Source of the DNA: Paenibacillus validus NBRC 15382
GTDB taxonomy: Bacteria; Bacillota; Bacilli; Paenibacillales; NBRC-103111
Direction: 5' to 3'
DNA length: 53,174 nucleotides
NCBI RefSeq assembly: GCF_004000985.1
Contig: NZ_BIMH01000037.1
Coordinates: 1-53,174 of the forward strand
Shown here: positions 24,560 through 34,121 of the stretch, piece by piece
Layout of the letters: the number at the start of each line of letters is the position of its first letter
How positions within the stretch are numbered: the first letter of the stretch is position 1
Notes under the pieces: model-generated
Told to the model about the DNA's origin: nothing
What the model saw: only the letters and a program-made list of their open reading frames with translations
Database searches by the model: none
Made by a program: the position numbers and the translations under genes

Positions 24560-25696
24560 ATGGATCGATCAACGCAAAAACATTACTTTTCCACCGAGCT
24601 GTTATCGTGGTACCGGCGTCATAAGCGGGATTTGCCTTGGCGCCGCAGCCGGAATCCTTATTATATCTGGGTATCGGAAATTATGCTGCAGCAAACCCGG
24701 GTCGACACGGTTATCCCGTATTTCAACCGGTTTATCGATAAATTTCCTACGGTGCAGGCGCTTGCGGAAGCGCCGGAGGATGAGGTGCTGAAGGCGTGGG
24801 AAGGCCTTGGCTACTATTCCCGTGCGCGCAACCTGCAAAGCGCCGTGCGCGAAGTGAATGAACGGTACGGCGGCGTCGTGCCGGATACGAAGGACGATGT
24901 CGCCTCGCTGAAGGGCGTCGGTCCTTACACGACCGGAGCGATTCTCAGCATCGCGTACAATAAGCCGGAGCCGGCGGTTGACGGCAACGTCATGCGCGTG
25001 CTCTCGCGCTACTTCCTGATCGAGGACGACATCATGAAGCCGAAAACCCGCGTCCGCATGGAAGCTTTGGCGCAGGAGCTTATCCCGGAAGGCGCCGCCG
25101 GCGATTTCAACCAAGCGCTGATGGAGCTCGGCGCGCTTGTCTGTACCCCGAAGTCGCCTCACTGCCTGACCTGTCCGGTCTTGGCGCATTGCGACGGGCG
25201 GGCGGCCGGCATGGAGGAGACGCTGCCGGTCAAGACGAAGGCGAAGCCTCCGCGCCCGGAATCGCGCGCCGCCGTGCTGATCGAAGGCGCCGGCCGGCAG
25301 GCCGGCAAGGTATTGATCCGGCAGCGCCCGCAGGACGGACTGCTCGCCCGCATGTGGGAGCTTCCGCATACGGCGCTGCTGCCGGGCGCTCGGACGGGCG
25401 AAGCGGGACTGCCGACTGCGCATGCGGCGCTGAACGCGCACCTGGCCGGAGACGGGATCGGGCTGGAGGCGCTTGCCTGGGTCATGGAGGCCGAGCACAC
25501 ATTCAGCCATATTCATTGGAATATGGACGTGTATGCCGCCCGGCTGGACGCGTCGCCGGTATTCGGCGAGGCTGGGCCGCTGCTGCCGTCGCATTATCGC
25601 TGGATCGGCCGGGAGGACATGGCCGAGCACGCGTTTCCGAACGTATTCATCCGGATTCTGAACGCATATTTTTCCGGAGAGTGCGCCTCTTCCTGA
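24560..25696 (+). CDS. mutY: A/G-specific adenine DNA glycosylase
   Basis: Removes adenine mispaired with 8-oxoguanine. 378 residues. ATG 24560 follows AAAGGAG. The HhH-GPD domain has Glu40 in SEIMLQQTRVDTV, the hairpin LKGVGPYTTGAI and the catalytic Asp in AVDGNVMRVLSR. The iron-sulfur cluster loop reads CTPKSPHCLTCPVLAHC (C-x6-C-x2-C-x5-C). A C-terminal NUDIX-like 8-oxoG recognition domain follows from about residue 235. Complete and standard in length. It belongs with oxidative-damage defence, as do sodA and bacilliredoxin nearby. Confidence 0.96.
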   Translation: MDRSTQKHYFSTELLSWYRRHKRDLPWRRSRNPYYIWVSEIMLQQTRVDTVIPYFNRFIDKFPTVQALAEAPEDEVLKAWEGLGYYSRARNLQSAVREVNERYGGVVPDTKDDVASLKGVGPYTTGAILSIAYNKPEPAVDGNVMRVLSRYFLIEDDIMKPKTRVRMEALAQELIPEGAAGDFNQALMELGALVCTPKSPHCLTCPVLAHCDGRAAGMEETLPVKTKAKPPRPESRAAVLIEGAGRQAGKVLIRQRPQDGLLARMWELPHTALLPGARTGEAGLPTAHAALNAHLAGDGIGLEALAWVMEAEHTFSHIHWNMDVYAARLDASPVFGEAGPLLPSHYRWIGREDMAEHAFPNVFIRILNAYFSGECASS

Positions 25697-25705
25697 GGAC
25701 GCGCC

Positions 25706-25733
25706 AAAGACCGCCCGGCCTCGGACGGTCTTT
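25706..25733. terminator. Terminator between mutY and the Crp/Fnr gene
   Basis: AAAGACCG (25706-25713) and CGGTCTTT (25726-25733), 8-bp perfect stem with a GC-rich loop. It serves both convergent genes. Confidence 0.75.
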
Positions 25734-25735
25734 AT

Positions 25736-26428
25736 TTAATGAATCATCTTTTTCAGACCTTCCACATCGCGGACGAAGATGAACTTTTTGTCGATCGTAA
25801 TAATATGATCCTCCTGCAGCTCCTGCAGCACTTTCGTAACGGACTCGCGTACGGTGCCGACCATATTGGCCAGCTGCTGATGCGTCAGTTTCATGTTGAT
25901 GAAGGTACCGTTCGTTTTGGGCTGGCCGTATTGCTCCGACAATCGGAAGATCGTTTTGATGATGCGGGACCGTACGTCGAGGAAGGTTAGATCGTAGATT
26001 TGTTCGTTGGTCTTGCGCAACCGCTCCATCGTGACTTCCAACAGGCGCAAACAAAGCTTGGGGGTTCTTTCCATGAAGTGGTAAAATTCAGAACGGACAA
26101 GCGTGTAAATCGAGCAGTTGTCCATCGTTTCCGCCGTAGCGGAGCGCTGAAGACCTGTTTGAATCAGCGACATCTCGCCGAAGAAATCGCCCCCGCGAAA
26201 CAAGGATAGAATAATTTCCTTGGCGTTATCGATCCGATACACTTTCACAACACCGCTCTGGATTAAGAAGAATTCCTCGCCTGCGTCCCCTTCAAAAAAC
26301 AAGATTGTTCCCTTCTTGTACTTTCGTTCGACAAATAAAGGCGCGATCGTCTCAAGTTCGGCTGCCGATAAATCTTGAAACAAGGGCACATGACGCAGGA
26401 GAGAGATCAGTTTACTCATGAACCTCAC
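25736..26428 (-). CDS. Crp/Fnr family transcription regulator
   Basis: A 230-residue regulator. An N-terminal cyclic-nucleotide-binding-like beta barrel spans residues 20-120 (KGTILFFEGDAGEEFFLIQSG). A long dimer helix follows, then a Crp-type winged helix-turn-helix with LTHQQLANMVGTVRESVTKV. There is no N-terminal or C-terminal Cys cluster like that of FNR, so oxygen sensing through an iron-sulfur cluster is unlikely. The effector is unknown. The start is uncertain: GTG 26428 after AGGAAAAGA, or ATG 26419 with a site only 3 nt away. Confidence 0.88.
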   Translation of the reverse strand: MRFMSKLISLLRHVPLFQDLSAAELETIAPLFVERKYKKGTILFFEGDAGEEFFLIQSGVVKVYRIDNAKEIILSLFRGGDFFGEMSLIQTGLQRSATAETMDNCSIYTLVRSEFYHFMERTPKLCLRLLEVTMERLRKTNEQIYDLTFLDVRSRIIKTIFRLSEQYGQPKTNGTFINMKLTHQQLANMVGTVRESVTKVLQELQEDHIITIDKKFIFVRDVEGLKKMIH

Positions 26429-26552
26429 TCTTTTCCTAAAACTGGATGATTGATTAATATGACTAGATTATAGCGCGGAAATCCTTATTATACCAGCGCA
26501 TCTTCGCCATACCGGTAAGGCGGGTGTTGAAAATCTCATTATTTGACATAAA

Positions 26553-26590
26553 AAAGACATGGACTCGGATAAACCGAAATCCATGTCTTT
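26553..26590 (-). terminator. Terminator of sodA
   Basis: AAAGACATGGA (26553-26563) and TCCATGTCTTT (26580-26590), 11 bp perfect, with CGG/CCG pairing inside. It lies past the sodA stop on the minus strand. Confidence 0.82.
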
Positions 26591-26609
26591 CTTCATATCG
26601 CGGCAGGTG

Positions 26610-27224
26610 TTACTTCACAGCAGCTTCGTAACGTTTGCCGACTTCTTCCCAGTTTACAACGTTCCAGAAAGCGGCGATGTAATCAGGGCGTTTGTTTTGA
26701 TATTTCAAGTAGTACGCGTGCTCCCATACGTCCAGACCGAGGATCGGCGTTTCGCCTTCCATAATCGGGCTGTCTTGGTTCGGCAAGCTGTACACTTTCA
26801 ATTTGCCTTCTTTGGTTACAGCGAGGAATGCCCAGCCGGAACCGAAACGTGTCGCGCCCGCTTTGGCGAAATCCTCTTTGAATTTTTCGAAGCCGCCGAG
26901 TTCGTTGTTGATCGCGTCAGCCAGCTTGCCGCTTGGAGCGCCGCCGCCGTTCGGGCCGATCGTCTCCCAGAAGAGGGAGTGGTTCGCGTGGCCGCCGCCG
27001 TTGTTGCGGACTGCCGTACGGATAGCTTCCGGTACGTTGTTCAGATCGGCGATCAAGGCTTCAATGCTTTTGGATTGCAGATCGGGATGGCCTTCCAGCG
27101 CAGCGTTCAGGTTCGTAACGTATGCATTGTGGTGACGATCGTGGTGAATCATCATGGTCATTTCATCGATGTGCGGTTCAAGTGCGTTGTTCGCGTAAGG
27201 CAGTGCTGGTAATTGATGTGCCAT
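26610..27224 (-). CDS. sodA: Manganese/iron superoxide dismutase
   Basis: Dismutates superoxide. 204 residues, standard length, ATG 27224 after GGAGGTAG. The metal ligands are visible: His in [13 protein letters not shown], His in [13 protein letters not shown], and Asp and His in [28 protein letters not shown] and the Gln/Gly pattern near the second sphere fit the Mn-type, but metal choice is not certain. A promoter is clear on the minus strand. A second superoxide dismutase domain, fused to DUF2935, lies at 40.7-42 kb. Confidence 0.96.
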   Translation of the reverse strand: MAHQLPALPYANNALEPHIDEMTMMIHHDRHHNAYVTNLNAALEGHPDLQSKSIEALIADLNNVPEAIRTAVRNNGGGHANHSLFWETIGPNGGGAPSGKLADAINNELGGFEKFKEDFAKAGATRFGSGWAFLAVTKEGKLKVYSLPNQDSPIMEGETPILGLDVWEHAYYLKYQNKRPDYIAAFWNVVNWEEVGKRYEAAVK

Positions 27225-27265
27225 TGTCTAATCTACCTCCTAAGAATATAAGACTTCCAATATTT

Positions 27266-27294
27266 ATTATCGCTTATTTACTATATAAAATCAA
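27266..27294 (-). promoter_or_regulatory. Sigma-A promoter of sodA
   Basis: Minus strand TTGATT (27294-27289), 17-nt spacer, GATAAT (27271-27266), about 40 nt before the start codon. Confidence 0.65.
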
Positions 27295-27325
27295 CATTTA
27301 TGTATATTAAGTGTTTGTACAAACA

Positions 27326-27541
27326 TTACGGGCGCCGGTCATGCTCGTGGCCGCGACGTTCGATTTCGTGAATGATTTGACTGAGCATCGCGCTGCCCTG
27401 CGCGTTCAGCCAAGGGGACAAATCGCTCATCACCCGTTGATGATAGTGAAGCTCTTGCGAACTCCAGGCATTCGTATTCATATCGTTCAACTCATGAATT
27501 CGCCGAACGTCGGTGTCCGTGTGGTTTGATAGCGGAGTCAT
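27326..27541 (-). CDS. Small cytosolic protein of unknown function
   Basis: A 71-residue soluble protein, ATG 27541 with an excellent AAGGAGG at 9 nt. It begins MTPLSNHTDTDVRRIHELND and is mostly helical and polar, with several His and Trp residues, and ends in a charged ERRGHEHDRRP tail. I do not recognise the family. The ribosome binding site and coding composition make it a likely gene. Confidence 0.7.
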   Translation of the reverse strand: MTPLSNHTDTDVRRIHELNDMNTNAWSSQELHYHQRVMSDLSPWLNAQGSAMLSQIIHEIERRGHEHDRRP

Positions 27542-27659
27542 GTTAGTACCTCCTTCCGTATCCAAAGTTTACCGAAATTATCGTTTCCGCAGGAGTTCCT
27601 TTTTATGCATAAGGGACCGAAAGAAGGGCGGGGGCGGATGAAGTGCCGCCGTCCGGGCG

Positions 27660-28439
27660 TTAGCCCCCGCTGGACGAAGACGAGCTGCCGATGCCGCCGT
27701 GGGAACCGGAGCTGCCGGATGAGATGCCGCTGCTTGAACCGGTCGCAGGGCCGGCAATAGAGGAAGAGGACGAGCTAACGCCGGATGCCGAGGGAGCCGG
27801 ACCGGTTGAGCTTGAACCGGAGCTCGTATATGAACTTGAACTCGTATTCGAGCTTGAACTCGAGTTTGAAGCGGAGCCCGTGCTTGAAGCTGAACTTGAA
27901 GGAGAACTGTCTTTGACGGAAAAGCTTCCGGTCCGGCTGCTTGTCGCCGGCTGCTGAGTTGTTCCTGAGGAGGAACTGCCGGACGGCGCCGGCTTCGAAG
28001 CCGATGCTGCCGCCGAAGCGTTCGCCGATTGGGGCGCAGCTCCCGGCGTCATCATCGACGGCTTGGTTGTCGCCTGAGCGGAGCGGTGGTAATAAGGCGT
28101 CGACCCGACGTAATAGATCGAGCTATCGTTGTCATAGTCGACCCAGCCGTTCCCGTCGTCACACCGGCCGTCATCGTCATCGTCCGCGCAATAGTTGTCC
28201 GGGAGAGCGGCCCCGGCGGCAGCACTGGCCGCCCCGCCGATGGCGGTTTCGGCGGCGCTGCCGGCCCCCGCTCCGCCCGCCGGATTGCTTACGGATGCAA
28301 CGGCCCCGCTGCCGGCCGGGACGGCCGGCTGATTGACATCCGTGCAGCCGACGCTTGCGGTAAGTGCGGCGGTCGCTACGAAGAGACGTAACATTTTTTT
28401 GCCACGGGCGGGTGGTACTGCTTGATTGTTGTTGCTCAC
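27660..28439 (-). CDS. Ser/Gly-rich lipoprotein with an Asp-rich patch
   Basis: About 259 residues. I prefer GTG 28439, 9 nt after GGAG. ATG 28454 has no site, and ATG 28394 would leave only a 17-residue signal. The lipobox is ASVGC (Cys32). The middle has a short acidic Cys-containing patch, NYCADDDDDGRCDDGNGW, followed by YYVGSTPYYHRSAQATT, the only part with normal composition. The last 130 residues are low-complexity Ser, Gly, Pro and Ala. It resembles a surface-exposed spacer or wall-spanning region, and I know no family. The acidic patch may bind cations, an inference. The GC-rich repeats give long open frames on the other strand, which are shadows. Confidence 0.7.
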   Translation of the reverse strand: MSNNNQAVPPARGKKMLRLFVATAALTASVGCTDVNQPAVPAGSGAVASVSNPAGGAGAGSAAETAIGGAASAAAGAALPDNYCADDDDDGRCDDGNGWVDYDNDSSIYYVGSTPYYHRSAQATTKPSMMTPGAAPQSANASAAASASKPAPSGSSSSGTTQQPATSSRTGSFSVKDSSPSSSASSTGSASNSSSSSNTSSSSYTSSGSSSTGPAPSASGVSSSSSSIAGPATGSSSGISSGSSGSHGGIGSSSSSSGG

Positions 28440-28644
28440 TAGGTATCGCTCCATTCCCGTCAGTCTCTGTACCCTTACATACGTTGGGAGCGTGCCGATT
28501 GTTTCAGGGGCGGTATTTTCTAAAATTTTCTATAAAACTTGTAAAATACCATTTTCTTTCATTGCGAATCCACTAGACCGATTCTATACTCGAATTATGG
28601 AAACTTTTGCGTAAAGGTCAAGCTTTTGGAGGAGGAAGTGGAAG

Positions 28645-31600
28645 ATGGGAACACGCAGAACGGCGTGGTTTAGCGCTGGCATGGCTGCGGTCTTGGCGGT
28701 GTCCTCGCTAGGGTGGTTGGGGCCCGGGGGCGCCTACGGGCAAGCGATGGCGGCGGCGCCATCTGTCCAGCAGACTGCCGGAACGGCGATGGAGCATTCA
28801 CTACATCATATACAGCCGGGAAAGGTGCTCGTTAAATACAAGGAGCGGCTACCCGCCGCAACAAGATTGTCGATGACGGCTTTACGCGCAAATCCTTACG
28901 TGGAAGTCGAAGTGGGCGAAGATCAGAGCGTCCCTGAAGCGGTCGCGGAATTATCCCGCAACCCCGAAGTGGAATATGTGGAACCGGTTTATTTATTCCG
29001 TTTGATGGATCGGGCGGCGACGCAGGATGCTGAACAAGAGGAAGGCGCAGCTACGCCCGAGCAGCCGCCGGTACCGGCGCCGGGAGCGGGAATAGATCAA
29101 GGAGTCTCTGACGGCGCGGTGCAGCCCATAACGAGCTTGATGCCTAACGACCCGCTGCTGGTGAAAGGGGATCAATGGGGCTACACGGTGACGGACATGA
29201 CTTATGGCTGGCGCAGGGTAGAGGAGTCGTTACGGGACGATATCAAGATTGCCGTTATCGATTCAGGCGTCGACGCGAATCATCCCGATTTGGCGGGCAG
29301 CGTACTGCCCGGATATAACGCGGTCAATAACAATGCCGATACGCGTGATAACTACGGTCACGGTACGATGGTGGCCGGGATCGCCGCCGCCTTGGTCGAC
29401 AACGGCCTGGGAATCGCAGGTTCCGCCGGCGGTGCGAAAATATTGCCCGTTCAAGTCGGGCAATGGCAGGGCAAGGATTATGTGATTCCGAGCGACGCCC
29501 TGACCGAAGGCATATACTGGGCGGTAAACGCCGGTGCGGATATCATCAACTTAAGTCTCGGCATGGACGGGTATAGCCGCGCGGTTAGCGATGCGATCCA
29601 TTTCGCGCTTAGCCGGAATGTCGTTGTCGTCGCTGCCGCCGGTAACGAGAGCAATCATTGGCTCCCTAAGGAGCAAGGGAATTTGGATAATAAGACGCCC
29701 AGAGCTTTCAGCCGCACGACGTTTCCGGCGAATATGGACGGCGTCATCGCTGTCGGATCCGTAACGAGGTTGAATGACGGAAGCTTTGTGCTCTCGGACT
29801 TTTCGAACGTGGTCGATAACCTCGCTACGGTTGCTCCCGGAACGGGCATTTACTCCACGAAGATGAACGGCGATTACGCCGTAGGAGACGGCACCTCGTT
29901 CTCGGCTCCGTTCGTCTCCGGTTTAGCTGCGCTGCTCGTCGCACAAGACCGGCAGCTTACGCCAAGGGACGTGCTCCGTATTATTAAGGACAGCAGCGCC
30001 AAGGTGCCGATCGCACATCCTGTCTATGAAGGACTTCCCTTGGATGCGTTCTATATCGGCGGCGGCCTTCTGCATGCCGGCCGTGCTTTCACGCTTCCGA
30101 GGCTAAAGGTCGAAGCGGTCAAGGGCTCAACGGTTAACGGGTTCACCGATTACGGGGTGACGGTCCTGGCGTTAGACGATAGAGGGCAGCCGCTTACCGA
30201 TGTTACCGGGAAGGTCACGCTTCAAGTCCAACACGTCACTCGCCTTGGCGGCGGGGGGAATACGGTGCTGGACATGGTCTACGGCAAGGCGCGGACGAAT
30301 ATCAGCGGCCAGGCTTCGGACGATTACTATGATCTCAGTTTGTCCGCGACGGGGTCCGATTTCATCGGCTCGGCGCCCGTGACCTTCCTGCGCCGGCCTG
30401 CAGCGCCTAAGGCTTCGCTGGCGGCAGGCGCCTATGTCGGCGGGCAGAAGGTCGAGCTGAGTACGGATGTGCAGGGCGCGACGATTTATTACGCGACGAG
30501 CGAGGCGAATAGTTGGCCGCCCGCAACGGAATACACCGGCCCGATTACCGTCGGGGCCAGCACGACGATAACGGCCGTGACCGTCAAAAGCGGGGTGATG
30601 AGCGAAGCGGCGTCGTTCGCGTATACGATCACGCCGTCCGGCGGAGGCGGCCTGGTTGGCGGCGGAGGCTTCATTCCGCCGACCCAGCCTGGGGTAGCTC
30701 CAGTCAAGGAAAGCGTGCTTACCGTGAAGCCCGATAAAGACAAGCTGCTCGAACAGCTGAAATCCGGTAAAGAGAAACGGGTGACGATCGATGCAACAAG
30801 CGATCAAGCCGTTAGCCGGGTTGAGGTCGAGGTACCCGGCGAAGTGTGGAGCAAAGCATCCGCTTCCGAGACGTCGATCGTCATCGAAACCGATCAGGCC
30901 ACGCTTACCGTACCGGCCCGCGCCATAGCGCTCACGTCGGCGACGGCAGCGGTCCGAGTATCCACGGGTTTCTCCGGGGTGGCATCGGACAAGCCGGCGT
31001 ACGCATTGCTCGCTTCGGCGGTGTTCGATTTGCAGGTGTACGCGGGAGAGCGGACGATAACGACGTTCGCGGAACCGGTCACGGCGGAGTTTAAATACGA
31101 TGCCGCCAAAATCGCCGATCCGAGTAAAGCGGCCGTATTCTACTACAACCCGGCGGACCGACGCTGGGAATATGTCGGCGGCGAGACCGCACACGGCTCG
31201 GCGAAAGTGCAACTGCAGCACTTCTCCCGGTACGCCGTGATGGAGTGGAACCGGACTTTTGCGGATATTCAAGGACACTGGGCGCAGACAGCCATCGAAC
31301 GGATGGCGGCCAGACAGATCGCCGACGGGATGACCGAGGCGGACTTCGCGCCGGAGGCGACCCTCACGCGTGCGCAATTTGCCGCGCTGCTGACCCGGAG
31401 CCTCCGGATACATACCGGTACAGGCGACTTTCCGTTCCATGACGTGCCGCAAGACGCATGGTATCGCGAAGCCGTATCCAAGGCGCTTGCTGCGGGCCTC
31501 GTCAGCGGCGTGAGCGATACGGAATTTGCGCCGGAGCAGTCGATCACGCGGGAGCAGATGGCGGTCATGCTGATGAACGCCTACGCCTACGCCCGCGCTC

Positions 31601-31842
31601 ACGATTACGCGAGCGGTACAGCTACCGGTCCGGAATCAACGGCATGGGATACGCCGTCACGCTTCAATGACGGGGCGGATATCAGCCGTTGGGCGCTGGA
31701 AGCCGTACAGCGTGCAGTCGGGAACGGGCTGCTTGAGGGGAACCCGGACGGGACGTTCGGGCCGCGCAGCCAAGCCACGCGCGCCCAGGCGATTACGGTG
31801 TTGAGCCGTTTGCTCGACCGGCTGGATCAAGGATTTTTATAA
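28645..31842 (+). CDS. S-layer-anchored subtilisin-like protease with three SLH domains
   Basis: Secreted surface protease of 1065 residues. ATG 28645 follows GGAGGAGG. Signal peptide 1-38. Residues 54-118 form an inhibitor-I9-like propeptide. The S8 peptidase domain covers about 175-475 with the full triad: Asp206 (AVIDSGVDANHPDL), His239 (NYGHGTMVAG) and Ser418 (GDGTSFSAPFVSG), plus oxyanion Asn334. A beta-rich region and a chitobiase-type C-terminal domain (TIYYATSEANSWPP) come next. A Gly-rich joint leads to another beta region, with three SLH domains at about 875-1060 (beginning FADIQGHWAQTAIERM, FHDVPQDAWYREAV and FNDGADISRWALEAV). SLH domains bind pyruvylated wall polymers. The N-terminal architecture is that of a processed, active enzyme. 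Confidence 0.95.
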   Translation: MGTRRTAWFSAGMAAVLAVSSLGWLGPGGAYGQAMAAAPSVQQTAGTAMEHSLHHIQPGKVLVKYKERLPAATRLSMTALRANPYVEVEVGEDQSVPEAVAELSRNPEVEYVEPVYLFRLMDRAATQDAEQEEGAATPEQPPVPAPGAGIDQGVSDGAVQPITSLMPNDPLLVKGDQWGYTVTDMTYGWRRVEESLRDDIKIAVIDSGVDANHPDLAGSVLPGYNAVNNNADTRDNYGHGTMVAGIAAALVDNGLGIAGSAGGAKILPVQVGQWQGKDYVIPSDALTEGIYWAVNAGADIINLSLGMDGYSRAVSDAIHFALSRNVVVVAAAGNESNHWLPKEQGNLDNKTPRAFSRTTFPANMDGVIAVGSVTRLNDGSFVLSDFSNVVDNLATVAPGTGIYSTKMNGDYAVGDGTSFSAPFVSGLAALLVAQDRQLTPRDVLRIIKDSSAKVPIAHPVYEGLPLDAFYIGGGLLHAGRAFTLPRLKVEAVKGSTVNGFTDYGVTVLALDDRGQPLTDVTGKVTLQVQHVTRLGGGGNTVLDMVYGKARTNISGQASDDYYDLSLSATGSDFIGSAPVTFLRRPAAPKASLAAGAYVGGQKVELSTDVQGATIYYATSEANSWPPATEYTGPITVGASTTITAVTVKSGVMSEAASFAYTITPSGGGGLVGGGGFIPPTQPGVAPVKESVLTVKPDKDKLLEQLKSGKEKRVTIDATSDQAVSRVEVEVPGEVWSKASASETSIVIETDQATLTVPARAIALTSATAAVRVSTGFSGVASDKPAYALLASAVFDLQVYAGERTITTFAEPVTAEFKYDAAKIADPSKAAVFYYNPADRRWEYVGGETAHGSAKVQLQHFSRYAVMEWNRTFADIQGHWAQTAIERMAARQIADGMTEADFAPEATLTRAQFAALLTRSLRIHTGTGDFPFHDVPQDAWYREAVSKALAAGLVSGVSDTEFAPEQSITREQMAVMLMNAYAYARAHDYASGTATGPESTAWDTPSRFNDGADISRWALEAVQRAVGNGLLEGNPDGTFGPRSQATRAQAITVLSRLLDRLDQGFL

Positions 31843-31885
31843 AAAACGCCGAAACGCGAGTTGTCTTGCGTTTCGGCGTTTTTTT
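31841..31885 (+). terminator. Terminator of the SLH subtilase gene
   Basis: AAAAAACGCCGAAACGC (31841-31857) pairs perfectly with GCGTTTCGGCGTTTTTT (31868-31884), followed by T. It overlaps the stop codon. Confidence 0.93.
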
Positions 31886-31928
31886 GAATTTTAAGTGTTC
31901 AACTTCAACCTATGCGAAAAATTAAGGT

Positions 31929-31934
31929 TATAAT
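31929..31934 (+). promoter_or_regulatory. -10 element of the kinase-regulator operon
   Basis: Perfect TATAAT. A TTCAAC at 31904-31909 is 19 nt upstream and is a weak -35. Start codon 48 nt downstream. Confidence 0.45.
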
Positions 31935-31981
31935 AAGAGGAAAAACTTGCCAAGATTATGCGGCGAAGGACGTTATAACGT

Positions 31982-34120
31982 ATGCGAGCTATCGCGTTCC
32001 TCTTTTCGTTTATCCTCACATCGCTTCTATTCGCGGTCCCGGCGTTTGCAGCGGAACAGGCTTCCAGAGATGCTGCCGTCACGGATGCCGCGAGCTGGTC
32101 CTTTCACGATCAGGACGTGTACACGCTGGACGGGCCGTGGACGTTCTATTGGAGGCAGCTGCTGGAGCCCCGTGATTTTGCGGATCAGGCGGCGAACCGG
32201 GCCTCAGCTGCTGCGCCCTCATCCGCAACCGTGACGCTCCCTCATATATGGGGCACCAGCACGGGAGAAGGCTCCGGCCGAGGGGGGAGACAAGCCGCTC
32301 CAGATAGACAAGGTTACGCGACGTACCGGCTTCTTCTCCAGTTAAATGATACGGAGCGCGATACCGTCAAGGCGCTCTATGTACCGGCGGCGGCCTCGGC
32401 GTACAAGCTTTGGATCAACGGGGAGCTGAAGGCGCAGAGCGGCGAGGTGGGCACGCAGCGCGAGACGATGAAACCCAAAAATTACGCCCGGGTCATCTAC
32501 TTCCAGGCTCTGGGCGGCAGCAACGAGATCGTCATTCAAGTGTCGAATTTCGTGCAGCGTAAAGGGGGGCTTTGGACCAGCCTTTATGTCGGCAGTCCGG
32601 AAGCCATCACTTATAAACGTGAGTTTAATCTTGTTTCCCAGCTTGTTATTTCGATCGTGCTGCTGACCTTGGGCGGGTATCATTTGGCGCTTTTCCTTCT
32701 GCGGAAGCTCGATCACCTCAGCTTGCTTATTAGTCTGGTCTGCGTGCTGCTCGCTATACGTTCGATGCTGCTCGGGGATACCCTGCTCGTTCGACTTTTC
32801 CCGGACATCCCGTGGGAGCTGGCGGTGAAGGCCGAGTATTTGGCGCCCTATATCGGCATACCGATCTTCGCCCTGTTCGTTAACTTGCTGTACCCGCAGG
32901 ATATGCTGCGCCGGTTGACACAATGGATCGTGGCAGTCGGATTTGCGTTTGCGCTGGTCGTGCTCTTGTTTCCGGCGCGGGTGTTTACGTATACGATGGT
33001 GTCGTTTCAAGTATACAGCGTGCTTGTGTTCACTTATTTGCTGGTTGTTTTCTTCAGAGCGGCGTATCGGCGTCGGGAGGGCGCACTGCTGAACGGTTTG
33101 GCTTCCATCGTCATGTTTTTGGCCGTTTTGAACGACATCCTGTACTATAACGCCGTGCTCCATTCTATCGACTTCGCACCGTACGGCGTCGTCGTGTTCA
33201 TTTTCGTGCAGACGTTGATCGTTGCGTTAAAATTTTCAAACGCTTATTTTAAAGTGGAAAAGGTGTCCGGCGAATTATTGTCGCTAAATGCGACGCTGGA
33301 AGACCGAATCAAGGTACGGACACAGGAGCTCGAAAGAAGCTATGAAAAACTGAAGGAAGCAAACGGCCATTTGAAGCAGGCCGAATCGTCGAGGCAGCGG
33401 CTGCTCGCGAACATCTCCCATGAGCTGGGAACGCCGATGACTGCGGTGCAGGGGTATTTGAAAGCGATGCTGGACGGGATTATCCGAACGGATGAGCGTC
33501 ATTATTTACAGATGATTTACGATAAAGTGGTGCTTGTCAGCCGGCTGGTGCAGGATTTGTTCGATTTGTCGAAGCTGGAAGCGGGCAAGGCCAAGTTTCA
33601 TTTTACTTATGTGACGGTGGAGGACCTGTTCCTTGAATATTTCGGCAGATACAGGCTGGATGTGGAGAACAGGGGTCTGCGATTTGAACTGGTCCTGCCT
33701 GAGAGCGGAGAGTCGCCATCCGTGCCCATCGTGTCGATCGATCCGTTTCGAATCCAACAGGTAACCGGCAACATGATTTATAACGCATTGAAATTTACAC
33801 CGGAGGGCGGTTCGGTCAGCATTCGAGGGGAGCTTGCGGCAAACCCCGGCGACCCGGCCAAGGGCGAATTGATCGTCTCCATCGTGGACAGCGGCGTCGG
33901 CATTGAGCCGTCTGTGTTGCTCCACGTGTTCGACCGGTTTGTGAAAGGCTCGGGGGAACAGACCCGGAGGGCGGGCGAAGGATCAGGACTGGGCCTTGCC
34001 ATTGCCAAAGAAATCGTAAACATTCATGGCGGTAAGGTCGAAGCGGACAGCAAGCTGAATGAGGGATCGACATTCCGCTTTACGCTGCCGGTTGAATTTT
34101 TGCATATGGAGGTGGGCTGA
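31982..34120 (+). CDS. Membrane histidine kinase with 7TMR-DISM sensor
   Basis: Sensor kinase of 712 residues. Signal peptide 1-23. An extracellular galactose-binding-like DISM domain covers about 40-205 (WTFYWRQLL, YKLWINGEL, NEIVIQVSNF). Seven membrane helices lie between about 215 and 410. A coiled coil follows (LNATLEDRIKVRTQELERSY). The HisKA domain has the phospho-acceptor His480 in ANISHELGTPM. The HATPase domain has the N box NMIYNALKF, G1 DSGVGI, F box FDRF and G2 GSGLGLAIAKEIV. It is a hybrid-free kinase. Its response regulator follows after 1 nt. The ligand of the extracellular domain is unknown, but carbohydrate binding is common in such domains. Confidence 0.94.
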   Translation: MRAIAFLFSFILTSLLFAVPAFAAEQASRDAAVTDAASWSFHDQDVYTLDGPWTFYWRQLLEPRDFADQAANRASAAAPSSATVTLPHIWGTSTGEGSGRGGRQAAPDRQGYATYRLLLQLNDTERDTVKALYVPAAASAYKLWINGELKAQSGEVGTQRETMKPKNYARVIYFQALGGSNEIVIQVSNFVQRKGGLWTSLYVGSPEAITYKREFNLVSQLVISIVLLTLGGYHLALFLLRKLDHLSLLISLVCVLLAIRSMLLGDTLLVRLFPDIPWELAVKAEYLAPYIGIPIFALFVNLLYPQDMLRRLTQWIVAVGFAFALVVLLFPARVFTYTMVSFQVYSVLVFTYLLVVFFRAAYRRREGALLNGLASIVMFLAVLNDILYYNAVLHSIDFAPYGVVVFIFVQTLIVALKFSNAYFKVEKVSGELLSLNATLEDRIKVRTQELERSYEKLKEANGHLKQAESSRQRLLANISHELGTPMTAVQGYLKAMLDGIIRTDERHYLQMIYDKVVLVSRLVQDLFDLSKLEAGKAKFHFTYVTVEDLFLEYFGRYRLDVENRGLRFELVLPESGESPSVPIVSIDPFRIQQVTGNMIYNALKFTPEGGSVSIRGELAANPGDPAKGELIVSIVDSGVGIEPSVLLHVFDRFVKGSGEQTRRAGEGSGLGLAIAKEIVNIHGGKVEADSKLNEGSTFRFTLPVEFLHMEVG

Positions 34121-34121
34121 C

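Noticed and set aside
27691..27957. Acidic Glu/Leu repeat protein on the plus strand opposite the Ser-rich lipoprotein
   Set aside because: Its repeats are the antisense reading of Ser/Gly codons. There is no ribosome binding site.
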